NCBI GenBank assembly: GCA_028285525.1
Contig: JANQOZ010000015.1
Coordinates: 115,590 to 179,589 of the forward strand
Direction of reading: 5' to 3'
DNA length: 64,000 bases
Source: Lysobacterales bacterium
GTDB taxonomy: Bacteria > Pseudomonadota > Gammaproteobacteria > Xanthomonadales > SZUA-38
Shown: piece by piece, positions 51,794-61,100 of the stretch
How the letters are laid out: the number at the start of each line of letters is the position of its first letter
How positions within the stretch are numbered: position 1 is the stretch's first letter
Translations under genes and position numbers: made by a program
Notes under the pieces: generated by a model
The model's input: the letters and a program-made list of their open reading frames with translations, nothing else
What the model was told of the DNA's origin: nothing
Databases searched by the model: none

Positions 51794-52921
51794 ATGAAAC
51801 GACGCAGTTTTGTAAAAGGCTCCCTGACCGCGGCGGGTGCCGGGGTGCTGGGTCAGCTTCCCCGGGAAGCTGTGGGACAGTCTGCCGGCTCAGACCGGCA
51901 GACCTACCGCGCCTGGGAGGTTGGACCAAAAGGACCGTTCAACACGATGCGGCTGGTCGACCGGCCGCTGACGCCGCCCCCTGGCGGCCATGTGCAGGTC
52001 AAGGTGGCGGCCAGCGGGATCGCCGGCCGCGACCGAGCCATCACCCGAGGCTGGTTCCTGCAGGATAAGAAGCCCGAGCGGATTCCACTCAGCGAAGGTG
52101 TGGGCGTCGTAACGGCGGTGGCGCCGGGAGTCAGCCGCGTTGAAGTCGGGGACCGCGTCACCAGCATTCATTTCCCTCGCTGGGTGTCCGGAGACTGGAC
52201 GCCGGCGAACTACGTAGCTGACGTTGGCAACACCGTCGACGGTTGGCTGACCGAAATCGCCACCCTGAGCCAATACGGTCTGGTCAAGGTGCCGGCGTCA
52301 GTTGATGACGCCACCGCGGCCACCCTGTCGGGTTCGGCGCTGACCGCCTGGCAGGCGCTTTACCACGTGGCCAAGGTCAAGTCGGGTGACACCGTGCTGT
52401 CGCTGGGTACGGGCGGCGTCTCCAGCTGGGGCATCATTCTGGCCAAAGCCGCCGGCGCGCGGGTTGTGCTTACCTCGTCGAGCGACGAAAAGCTCGAGAT
52501 GATGCGCGAAAAGTACGGTGTTGATATCACGGTTAACTACCGCAAGACCCCGGAGTGGGGGCAGCGCGTGACCGAGCTGACGGGCGGCAAAGGCGCAAAC
52601 ATTGTGCTGGAAAACGTCGGCTGGCCAACGCTGGATCAGTCGCTGCAGGCGGCGTCGGTCAACGCGACCGTTGTGATGATCGGCACCGGCCCGAGGCCCA
52701 AGAAAATCCTTAGCATGCCGGACTTCTACATCAAGAACGTCACCATGAAAGCGATCAGCAACGGTAGTCGCGCCATGATGGAAGAGCTGGTTCGGGCGAT
52801 TGACGCGGTCGGCATGAAGGCGCTGATCGCCAGGGAGTTCGCCTTCGAGGAGGCGGTTGCCGCTCTGGAGTTTATGGACCAATCCAGCCACGTGGGCAAG
52901 GTGATCATCCGCAACTCTTAA
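51794..52921 (+). CDS. Tat-signal MDR (zinc-free alcohol dehydrogenase/quinone reductase-like) protein
   Basis: 375 residues. Twin-arginine start KRRSFVKGSLTAAGAGVLG. The MDR fold follows from about residue 40, with SEGVGVVTAVAPGVSRVEVGDRV at about 100-120 and the cofactor region VLSLGTGGVSSWGIILAKAAGARVV at about 200-225. The Cys-His pair and the structural-zinc cysteines of true zinc ADHs are not visible, so it is probably a zinc-independent NAD(P)H-dependent reductase. An exported NAD(P)-dependent enzyme is unusual. The preceding gene is a TonB receptor, suggesting periplasmic conversion of its ligand (inference). Confidence 0.85.
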   Translation: MKRRSFVKGSLTAAGAGVLGQLPREAVGQSAGSDRQTYRAWEVGPKGPFNTMRLVDRPLTPPPGGHVQVKVAASGIAGRDRAITRGWFLQDKKPERIPLSEGVGVVTAVAPGVSRVEVGDRVTSIHFPRWVSGDWTPANYVADVGNTVDGWLTEIATLSQYGLVKVPASVDDATAATLSGSALTAWQALYHVAKVKSGDTVLSLGTGGVSSWGIILAKAAGARVVLTSSSDEKLEMMREKYGVDITVNYRKTPEWGQRVTELTGGKGANIVLENVGWPTLDQSLQAASVNATVVMIGTGPRPKKILSMPDFYIKNVTMKAISNGSRAMMEELVRAIDAVGMKALIAREFAFEEAVAALEFMDQSSHVGKVIIRNS

Positions 52922-52936
52922 GCCTGAAGATCAGGA

Positions 52937-52962
52937 TGCCGGAGCCCGGCTGGGCCCCGGCA
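52937..52962. terminator. GC-rich hairpin between convergent MDR and RTX genes
   Basis: TGCCGG-a-GCCC pairs with GGGC-c-CCGGCA around GGCT. No clear T-run, but it lies in the 51-base gap between two convergent genes and could end transcription from either side. Confidence 0.4.
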
Positions 52963-52972
52963 GAGTTTCCAA

Positions 52973-54244
52973 CTATCGAACCTTCTCGCAGCTGATCAGC
53001 CGATCGCTGCCACCGTTTCGCTCGCAGCGGTCGCGTCTGCCCGCTCCACCGTTGAGCACGTCCGCCCCGTCACCACCGATCAGCAGATCGTTGCCTTCGC
53101 CGCCGTCCAGGTCGAGCGAAATCAACCCGTTCAAACCCACCGATCCGATGATCACGTCGCTGCCGCCCTGACCGTTGACGTCCAGATTCTCGACGGTGCT
53201 GAGGTCGAGCGAGAAGGCTGACGGTGCCGTCCCCTCAACCCTGACGCCGGCCGCTGCGGGCATGATCATGACGTCGTCAGCCCCGTCGTCAGCGCCAAAC
53301 AGCTGGGCTCTATCGTCGCCGTCGCCGCCCTCCAGGAAGTCGCTGCCGTCCCCGTTGTTGACGATCAGCAGGTCGTTACCGTCCTGGCCGAGCACGATGT
53401 CGTTGCCGCGGTTGCCCAGCAGCGTGTCGTTCCCGGCGCCGCCGCGCAGGACGTCTGCGCCTTCGCTACCGATCAGCAGGTCATTGCCTTCACCACCATC
53501 CAGGTCCAGCTTCGCCAGGCTAGCGGCAAGGCCTTCGGCAGATATTGAATCGTCACCACCCCGGCCACTAACGCGAATTGCTTCCACCGCCTGGACGCTG
53601 GTGGCTGGTCCTGCGGTTGTCGCGTCGGTGATAAAGATCACAGAGCCGTCAGACCTCAGTTCGATCTCATCCCGCTCGGCAAGCTTTCCCTGAAGCTGCA
53701 GCGTGTCGTCGCCTTCGCCGCCCTCAAGGAAGTCACTGCCGTCCCCGTTGTTGACGATCAGCAGATCGCTGCCGTCCTGGCCTTCGACAGTGTCATTGCC
53801 GGTGTTGCCCGCCAGGTAGTCTCGGCCCGCCCCACCAATCAAAAGGTCGTTACCGGCGCCCGAGAGCAGAATGTCGTTTCCGTCCCCGCCGTCGAGCAGC
53901 GCGTCAGGCAACGGCGCCTGCCACTCGTTCAGGGCGATGAGATCGTCTCCTCTCAGGCCGGCGACCTTGATCAACGCCGTATCAGCGAGCCGCGGCACGC
54001 CGCCCGTGACCTCAACGAGGCCGTTGTTCACGTAGATCACTCCGTCTTCGGCAGCGACCGTAATCTGGTCATCGCGATCGGTGCCGGTGATAACCAGTTC
54101 ACCCTGGTCCCAGCTCGCGGTAATCGACTGATCCTGTGCGGTCGTCAGACCGGGCGCCAGCAGCGCGATGATCAATCCTGGCAGCATCGCCAGAGCCTTT
54201 GATTCGGTCGTGGGCTTTGTTGTTTTGCAGTTGCTTTTGTTCAT
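52973..54244 (-). CDS. RTX-type calcium-binding repeat protein with Sec signal
   Basis: 423 residues from ATG 54244, after GGAGAG; a longer frame from 54373 has no binding site. Signal peptide LAMLPGLIIALLAPGLTTAQ. A beta-rich segment follows, then runs of the RTX nonapeptide GGxGxDxL (for example GGDGNDILLSGAGNDLLIGG). A module of about 130 residues starting DLLIVNNGDGSDFLEGG occurs twice. Calcium binding in the periplasm or outside is expected. The Sec signal is unusual for RTX proteins, which are normally exported by a type I system through a C-terminal signal. Confidence 0.85.
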   Translation of the reverse strand: MNKSNCKTTKPTTESKALAMLPGLIIALLAPGLTTAQDQSITASWDQGELVITGTDRDDQITVAAEDGVIYVNNGLVEVTGGVPRLADTALIKVAGLRGDDLIALNEWQAPLPDALLDGGDGNDILLSGAGNDLLIGGAGRDYLAGNTGNDTVEGQDGSDLLIVNNGDGSDFLEGGEGDDTLQLQGKLAERDEIELRSDGSVIFITDATTAGPATSVQAVEAIRVSGRGGDDSISAEGLAASLAKLDLDGGEGNDLLIGSEGADVLRGGAGNDTLLGNRGNDIVLGQDGNDLLIVNNGDGSDFLEGGDGDDRAQLFGADDGADDVMIMPAAAGVRVEGTAPSAFSLDLSTVENLDVNGQGGSDVIIGSVGLNGLISLDLDGGEGNDLLIGGDGADVLNGGAGRRDRCERNGGSDRLISCEKVR

Positions 54245-54444
54245 TGTTGCTCTCCTTTTGTTTGCGTCACGGGGCACCCCTCGGGCCAGCGCCTGTAGGG
54301 TCATCCGTTCCCCTGGCTGCTGTTGCCCCGTATATCCGGACAAACGCAAACGGATTGCCGAAGCGACAACCAACGAAAAAAAGTTGAGAGATCAGGCGTC
54401 ACGACGCATCGCGGCGAGACGGTCGGGATGTCAGAGTTGGGTGA

Positions 54445-55935
54445 TCAGCCGCCGGCGAACAGTGGGAAGCTGACGCCCAGCGCCCAGGCGAGGCAAAGCC
54501 CAAGCCCGAAACCGGCTGACGTGGCGCCGCTGCGCTGGCCAACCCAGCGGCCCATCAGTCCCTGCACCAGAAAGAACAGCACAACCACCGGCAGGATGAT
54601 CAGCACAAAAGTGAGGCGCTCCGGGTCCAGCGCTGCCGCAGCAACCAGCGACGCGATGAAAGCGAGCCGGGCCCCGACGCGGCGCCAAACGCCCGCTCGC
54701 CCGGCCTGTGTTATGACGCTGTCGCTGACCATAAACGGCACTGTGCCGAGCGCCAGCACGGCGATCAGGGGCAGCCGTTCGGTGGTTGGAATAAAGCTGG
54801 CGGCATACCGATCCAGCGCGATACCAAAGACGCCGATGCCCCAGACCACGAGCAGCGCGGTTCCCCATAACGAGAGCTTGCGCAGCTCCGACCACGGGGC
54901 GCCGAGCAGCACCCACTGAAGCAGCCCGTACAACACCAGATGGACCATCAGATAGTCCGCGACGAGGACCGGGAGGAACTCGACGTAGACGGTGGTGGCA
55001 ACCAGGGGTACGAGCAGCGCGGGTAACCAGGCAGCCAACATAAATCTGCGCCGGGATACGGCGGGCGGTGGTTGTGGGCCGGCAGGAAGACGGCCGGCGA
55101 TCGGGCGGAGCAGCACCACAACCGACAGCAGCAGAAGAAGAATCCACAGGCCCAAAGGTTTCAGCGTAGGCTCGCTGGTGCGATCAAAGGTGCGATCCAG
55201 CCACTCCCGGGCCTCGCTGACCGCCGTCTGGCTGTAGAGGACGCCGACATGCTCCACGCGCGGCGCGACCACCGCTCGACGCTCAACCTGTCCGGCGCGA
55301 ACGGTTTCACCCGCCACCGCGTCTGGACTGAGCTGGCGCAGCGCGGTGAGTGCTGCTTCGCGAAGGTACGACTCAAATTGACCCGTGATCATCAGGAGCC
55401 GTTCCGGGGTCTGAGCCGTCACGGCCTCGGAGAACATGGAGATCGCCACAACGGCGTCCACGGGACGGCCCTCTTCCTGCTCGTCTGAAGCTGCGCGAAC
55501 AATGATGTCGGTGGCCATGGAGTGTCCGAGCAGTGCCGCGCGGCCGTCGACTCCTGGCAGGTCGCGGCCGGCTTCGAGCACCCGCCGGGTTTCGGCCACG
55601 AGTAGGGCTGTGGTTCCGTCGATCTGGGTGACGTCTCCGGACATCGGTATGGGGTTGCGACCATGACCCTCAAAATCGAACGCCAAAACGATATAGCCCG
55701 CCTGAGCCAGGTTGAGCGAAAAGGCGTGCATTAGCTGGCGGGATCCGGCAAAGCCGTGGGCGACGACCACAAGCGGGCCTGTTGAGTCGGGCAGCTGGTA
55801 GAGCGTCATCGGGGTATCGCCGGCCGCGAGCCGCGTTATCTCGAGACCCGATCGGACCCGCTCGAGCTGATAGACGGCTAGGAGCGCTGCCAGCAGCGCC
55901 GCCAGGCCCAAGGCTAGATTCGTCCGTCGAGTCAT
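54445..55935 (-). CDS. Membrane-anchored alpha/beta hydrolase with C-terminal transmembrane domain
   Basis: 496 residues. One N-terminal helix (LALGLAALLAALLAV) anchors an alpha/beta hydrolase domain at about 40-260: VVVAHGFAGSRQLM holds the oxyanion hole and GHSMA at 137-141 the nucleophile elbow with Ser139. About seven hydrophobic helices fill the C-terminal half (from about 265). The hydrolase should face the periplasm. Substrate unknown; such fusions are poorly characterised. It lies 14 bases from the sensor kinase gene on the same strand, so they may be cotranscribed. Confidence 0.82.
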   Translation of the reverse strand: MTRRTNLALGLAALLAALLAVYQLERVRSGLEITRLAAGDTPMTLYQLPDSTGPLVVVAHGFAGSRQLMHAFSLNLAQAGYIVLAFDFEGHGRNPIPMSGDVTQIDGTTALLVAETRRVLEAGRDLPGVDGRAALLGHSMATDIIVRAASDEQEEGRPVDAVVAISMFSEAVTAQTPERLLMITGQFESYLREAALTALRQLSPDAVAGETVRAGQVERRAVVAPRVEHVGVLYSQTAVSEAREWLDRTFDRTSEPTLKPLGLWILLLLLSVVVLLRPIAGRLPAGPQPPPAVSRRRFMLAAWLPALLVPLVATTVYVEFLPVLVADYLMVHLVLYGLLQWVLLGAPWSELRKLSLWGTALLVVWGIGVFGIALDRYAASFIPTTERLPLIAVLALGTVPFMVSDSVITQAGRAGVWRRVGARLAFIASLVAAAALDPERLTFVLIILPVVVLFFLVQGLMGRWVGQRSGATSAGFGLGLCLAWALGVSFPLFAGG

Positions 55936-55949
55936 CAGAACCGCTCGGC

Positions 55950-57905
55950 CTAGGTTGCCTCGGGCCCCTTCGTACCGGTAGCCGCGCTGATTTCAGAAAG
56001 CAGGCGGCTGAGGTCTGCCGCGGACCAGGGTTTGGACAGCAGCCAGGTGTAAGGATCTGCGCCAAGGTTCATCAGCCTGCTGGTGTCGCCGCTCGACAAG
56101 ATCAGCGGCAACGTTTCGTTCAGCTCACGTACCACCCTCAGCACGTCGCCTCCCGCAATGCCCGGCATGGAGATATCGCTGATCACGAGATCAAAGTCTC
56201 CATGCCTGTCACGCAGGACCTCAACAGCCTCGGTGCTGTCGGTGTACGACTCACCCTTCACGCCGGTACGCGTCAGCATCGCCAGCGTTAGATTCGCGAC
56301 GAGTTCATCGTCGTCGATCACCAGCGCGGTCTGGATGGTGTGTGTCCGCTCCTTCTTACTGACCGGCTCACCCGCTTTCTCCGGCGTCGCTTCGAAATGC
56401 GGGAAACAGCATTCAAAGCGCGTTCCTTTCCCAGGCTGGCTGCTGACGCGTACTGCGCCCGAGCAGCTTTTGACGATGCCGATCACGGTTGCCAGCCCCA
56501 GCCCATGTCCGCGCTCCTGGTCGCTGAAGTAGGGCTCAAAGATTCTGGCCAGCAGCGCCGAGTCTATGCCGTGCCCGCGGTCTTCAACAGCAATACAGGT
56601 GCCCGACCTGCTGTCTTCCGGCAGCCAGGAGTGAAGGCGAGGGTCTGCGTCGTCGCGAAACGCGCCGAGCTCTGTCCGACAGCAGGAGAGCGTTATCGGG
56701 CTGTCTTTTGCTGACGCCTGACAGGCGTTGAGAATGAGGTTGACGACAATCTGCTGCAGCTGACCCCCGTCCGCTCGGACCACACCCGAGTCGTCCGCCA
56801 GATCGGTCTCAAGTCGACACTGGTTTTGCAGCGTGAGTTCGAAGAGGTTCATGCTGTCCAGCAGCACCTTTTTCACGTCCACCGCCTCGGACGCGCTGTG
56901 GGCTTTGCCTCCCAGCGTAAGCAGCTGCTTGCAGAGCGTTGCCGCGTGATTCGTAGCAGCGAGAATGGTCTGGAGGTGCTCCTGCCGCTCTTCGTCTCCC
57001 GCGCCCAGCGCCAGCTCGGCTTTGCCCGCGATGGAGAAAAGCAGGTTGTTGAAGTCATGGGCGATGCCGCTTGCCAGCAGGCCGAGGCTTTCGAGCCGCT
57101 GTGCCACCTCGAGCTTCTGCTTTGTCTCGTGAAGTTCTGTCAGGTCGAGCGCAAAACCGCCAACGCAGCGTTCGCCACTGGCGATATCCTGCACCGGAAA
57201 TTTCACGTCCCACACGTAGCGCGTCGTCCCGGATGCAATCTCCGCCTCTCCGATCCAGCTTACTGTGCGGTTTTCCTCCAGGACGCGTCGATCGTTATCC
57301 AGTACCTGCTGTGCCGCTTTTGTCGTGAAAAGATCCAATGCCGACTTGCTCATGTAGTGTTCGAGCGTTGTGCCAGCCATTTCTGCGGCCATGGCATTGC
57401 CATAGAGATAGCGGTTGTTTCGATCCTTTATGAACACAGCCGCAGGTGCCTGATCGAAAAAAGACTTGAACAGGGCAATGCTCCTGGTCTTCTCCTCAAC
57501 CGCATTTACTCGATCAGTCACGTCATGGACAAAGCCGAGCATGGTGTGCCCCAGGGCCTCTGTAGCGACCCAAAGTCCGTGAGCCTGCAGCCAGCGGTAT
57601 TCACCACTACGATCAGACATCCGGACTTCGATCGTGTAGGCAGAGCGCCTCCTGATCGAGTCATTCACCGCGTCCAGATGTCGCTGCCTGTCAACCGGGT
57701 GGGTTAACGCGAGAATGTCGGGCGTTGTTTCCTCTGACTGCGGATCAAAACCAAAGGTCTTCCAAAGTGTGGGTGACCACCACACCGCGCCGGTCTCCGG
57801 CTGCAATACCCACATGCCGGCGGTCGCCTGATCGAGCAGCTGCCAAAGGTGATCTTTTCCGAGCTGGGCTAGATCCAGGTTTCGACGGTTTACGAGTAAG
57901 TTCAT
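55950..57905 (-). CDS. PAS-PAS hybrid sensor histidine kinase with receiver domain
   Basis: 651 residues without membrane segments. PAS 1 at about 18-130 (MWVLQPETGAVWWSPTLWKTFG), PAS 2 at about 145-260 (FFDQAPAAVFIKDRNNRYLYGN), the phosphoacceptor His283 in GIAHDFNNLL, and the ATPase domain with NLILNACQAS, GHGIDSALLARIFEPYF and GHGLGLATV. A C-terminal receiver domain (526-651) has Asp577 in VISDISMPG. The soluble PAS pair suggests an intracellular signal. No separate output protein is adjacent, so a phosphotransfer protein elsewhere is expected. It may regulate the alpha/beta hydrolase gene downstream. Confidence 0.9.
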   Translation of the reverse strand: MNLLVNRRNLDLAQLGKDHLWQLLDQATAGMWVLQPETGAVWWSPTLWKTFGFDPQSEETTPDILALTHPVDRQRHLDAVNDSIRRRSAYTIEVRMSDRSGEYRWLQAHGLWVATEALGHTMLGFVHDVTDRVNAVEEKTRSIALFKSFFDQAPAAVFIKDRNNRYLYGNAMAAEMAGTTLEHYMSKSALDLFTTKAAQQVLDNDRRVLEENRTVSWIGEAEIASGTTRYVWDVKFPVQDIASGERCVGGFALDLTELHETKQKLEVAQRLESLGLLASGIAHDFNNLLFSIAGKAELALGAGDEERQEHLQTILAATNHAATLCKQLLTLGGKAHSASEAVDVKKVLLDSMNLFELTLQNQCRLETDLADDSGVVRADGGQLQQIVVNLILNACQASAKDSPITLSCCRTELGAFRDDADPRLHSWLPEDSRSGTCIAVEDRGHGIDSALLARIFEPYFSDQERGHGLGLATVIGIVKSCSGAVRVSSQPGKGTRFECCFPHFEATPEKAGEPVSKKERTHTIQTALVIDDDELVANLTLAMLTRTGVKGESYTDSTEAVEVLRDRHGDFDLVISDISMPGIAGGDVLRVVRELNETLPLILSSGDTSRLMNLGADPYTWLLSKPWSAADLSRLLSEISAATGTKGPEAT

Positions 57906-58114
57906 AAGCCTTCAATTTTCGATAAACACCCATGTCGGTGCTGTGAAAGATCCGTTCTTCAGCGGAGCAAATCCAATCAACCTGCCACGGATCAACCGGG
58001 ATGATCGGTGAATCACTGGTCCAACGACCACCATCTAACCACGACGAGGTTTTTTCTTGCCAGCGATTTTAAAAAAAGGATGAGGGCCCCGTCAGGTACC
58101 CGACCAAACGAGAT

Positions 58115-61100
58115 TTACGCAGCGCCCGCGTCCGTCACTTCAGCCTTGTCGCGTGGAGCGACCCGGCGCTGGCGATAGGCTGATGCGCTGATGCCATATT
58201 GCTCCCGGAAGGCTCGCCCGAAGCTGGATAAAGAAGAAAAGCCTGCGCCGTACCCAATTTCTGAAATCGACAGGTCCATGTCGTCGAGCCACGCGCGGGC
58301 GGTCTCCAGGCGAATGCGTCGAATGAGCAGCGTCGGGGTTGTCTGCAGTTCGCTTTTGACCTGGCGGAACAGATTGGATCGGCTCATTCCCAGAGCCGAG
58401 GCGATGGCGCTGACGCTGAGTTCCGGATCGTCCAGATGCTCCAGGACAAAACTACGAATGCGCTGCTCCAGTTCGGGCCGCGCTTCGGGCTTTGCGTCCT
58501 GCTCGCATGTCGGCCCGGCGGGCAGCGGTCGGCCTCGCAGTCGGTCTGCGCTGGCCATCACCGCGTTGACGCGTGCCAGAAGAATCTCGCTGTCAAACGG
58601 CTTCGCCAGAAACTGATCACCGCCGGCCGCCAGCGCCGCAATCTCGTCGTTGGCGCCACCGCGGGCGGTCAAAAACACGACTGGAATTGCTGCCTCGTCC
58701 CCGCCGGCTCGCAGCTCCGACACCATGGCTATGCCGTCAAGGTCCGGCATCATGACGTCGGTGACGATGACGTCGGGGAGCTGCTTCCGGGCCAGGTTAA
58801 GTCCCGCCACGCCGCCGGCGGCTTGCAGCACAATAAAACTCTCGCTGAGGATCGAGGCCACGTAGGATCTCAGGTCCGGATTGTCGTCCACCACCAGCAC
58901 TTTGCGCTGCCCGGTCGGGGTGACCGCCGGCTCCCTGAAGGCCTCGACAGCGGGGAGCTCCAGCATCAGCTTTGCACCACCCAGGGCTTCGCTGGTCTTG
59001 ATGCTGACCGTGCCCTGATGCAGCTCGACCAGCTCCTGGACCAGGGAAAGGCCGATGCCCGTGCCCGGCTCGCGAGCATCGCGCTTCAGTCGAGAAAAAC
59101 GGGCGAAAGCTTCAGCTCGGTCTGACTTCGCAATGCCTGGTCCGGAGTCTTCGACCGAGATCAGGACACGGCCATCGATGGTTTTGCAGGAGACATGAAT
59201 ATGACCGCCTTTTGGCGTGTATTTGACGGCGTTGGAGAACAGGTTGGAAAACACCTTTTCCAGCTGTTCGCGGTCTCCGAGCACGGGGCATCCATTGGCA
59301 ATTTCCAGTTTCCAGGCGAGGCATTTGTCAGCGGCCAGCTGGGAAAAGGGTCCGGCAACTGCGCGAACCAGCGCGCCACAGCTGATGGGTTCAAGGTTCA
59401 GCGCCATCACCCCGGACTCCACCCGTTCCAGGTCAAGAATCTGGTCAACCATCCGGCTCAGCCGGCGCGCGTTTCGCAGCATCATCGATTCATCTTCTGC
59501 GGTCACCGGTCGCTGCCTTCGTGACCGCTCCTCGAGCGGCCCGAGAATCAGCGACAGCGGCGTTCGAAGCTCGTGACTGATGCTGCCAAAAAGCCGGGTC
59601 CGGGCCTTGGCGCTGGCTTCGATTTCGTCTTTCTGCCGGCTGATCTGTTCCACCGCCCTGGAGAGTTCGCTGGTGCGTTCATCGACGGCGAGCTGGAGCT
59701 CGCGCTGGCGCACGCTGAGCTGCCGGATTCGCCACCAGGCGGCGGTCAGAATCAGGCTGGTTGCCAGCAGCGCCAGGAAGATCCGGAAGCCCAGCGTCTC
59801 ATGTAGGTGGGGCAGAACCTGGAGCGTCAGCCGATCAGATTCTCCCGACCAGCCGCCGTCTTCGCCGCTGGCCTCCACCTCAAAGACCACGGTGCCCGCC
59901 GGCAGCGACGTCAGGCTGGCGAAGGTCCGCTGCCCGGCGTCGAGCCAGGCGCTGCCCGAACCGCCCAGCCGATAGCGATAGCGAATGCGTTTGCGATTGC
60001 CGAAGCTGGCTGCGGAGTAGCGGATTTCCACGTTTCGGTTCTCAGGCTGTATCTCGAAAGAGCGGCTGGCCTGATGCGGCACCGAGTCATAAAGGATGGC
60101 GTCAATTCGAACGCGGGTCTTTGCAGGCGCCGCCACGTCGGCGGGCTTGATGCCGGCAAGACCCGCCTGAGTCGGAAACCAGAGCCAGCCGTCGTCGGTT
60201 TTGACGCCGGCGTTCTGGCCGCCGCCGTTGGCTTCCCGGTTCGCCATGCCGTCACTATCGTCAAACGCCATGCCCAGCAGCCAGTCGGCAGTGCCGTCAG
60301 CCACCGCGTTCAGCGAGCTTTTTGTGGCATAGAAAAGGCCGTCGTTGCTGGACATCCACAGTCGCCCCTGGCTGTCGTCGAGCATCTTGTGCACGCCGTC
60401 GCTCCATAGTCCCTGCCGGGTGGAGATGCAGCTGATGTCGGGCGCGGTTTGCCAGCTCCGTATGCGGCAGATGCCACCGTCCTCGGTGCCCGCCCACACC
60501 GACTTGGCTTCAGCGTCGAAGTACAGAGACCGGATACGGTTGGATGACAGGCCGGCGCTGGTATCGATCACACGTGTTGCGTCACCCTCATCTAACAGCA
60601 CAATCCCGCCGCCGCTGGTGCCGAACCAGACCGTTCCGTCGGGCGTTTCGAGGCCGGTGCGAAAGCCGACTTCCAGCTTCTCCCAGGGCAGTTCGACCAG
60701 TCTCCACAGGTTCGTTTCGTCCCGCAGGGCCAGAGACTGCTCCGCACCGACCCACATGTTGCCTTTGGAGTCTTCCAGCAGCGCATAGACGAACTGATGG
60801 CGCTGAACGTTGGTCAGGGAATCAATGTTCCGACAGTCGTCCTGTCCCTGTGCAGCTACGCAGATGCGGGCGCCGGCGCGCCACCGGTTGCCCTGGCTAT
60901 CGGTCAGGAAGGTGTAATAGCCATCTTCGGCTTCAAGTGGGTCAACGACGACGTCCGAGCCTGCCAAGGACACCTGATACGCCACCGGGTCTACGCTACC
61001 CGCCAGCAGCCTGTCGTTTTCCTGGGTGACGGCGTAGAGGTTGTCGTTGGTCAGGCCCTGTTCCTGGCCGACGTTTAACACCGGACGCGGCCGCAAGCGA

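Noticed and set aside
58030..58114. T-run at about 58074 with nearby dyads as a terminator of the HTCS gene
   Set aside because: On the coding strand TTTTTTT follows GTCGGGTACCTGAC and GGGCCC, but neither gives a stem of fair length directly before the run.
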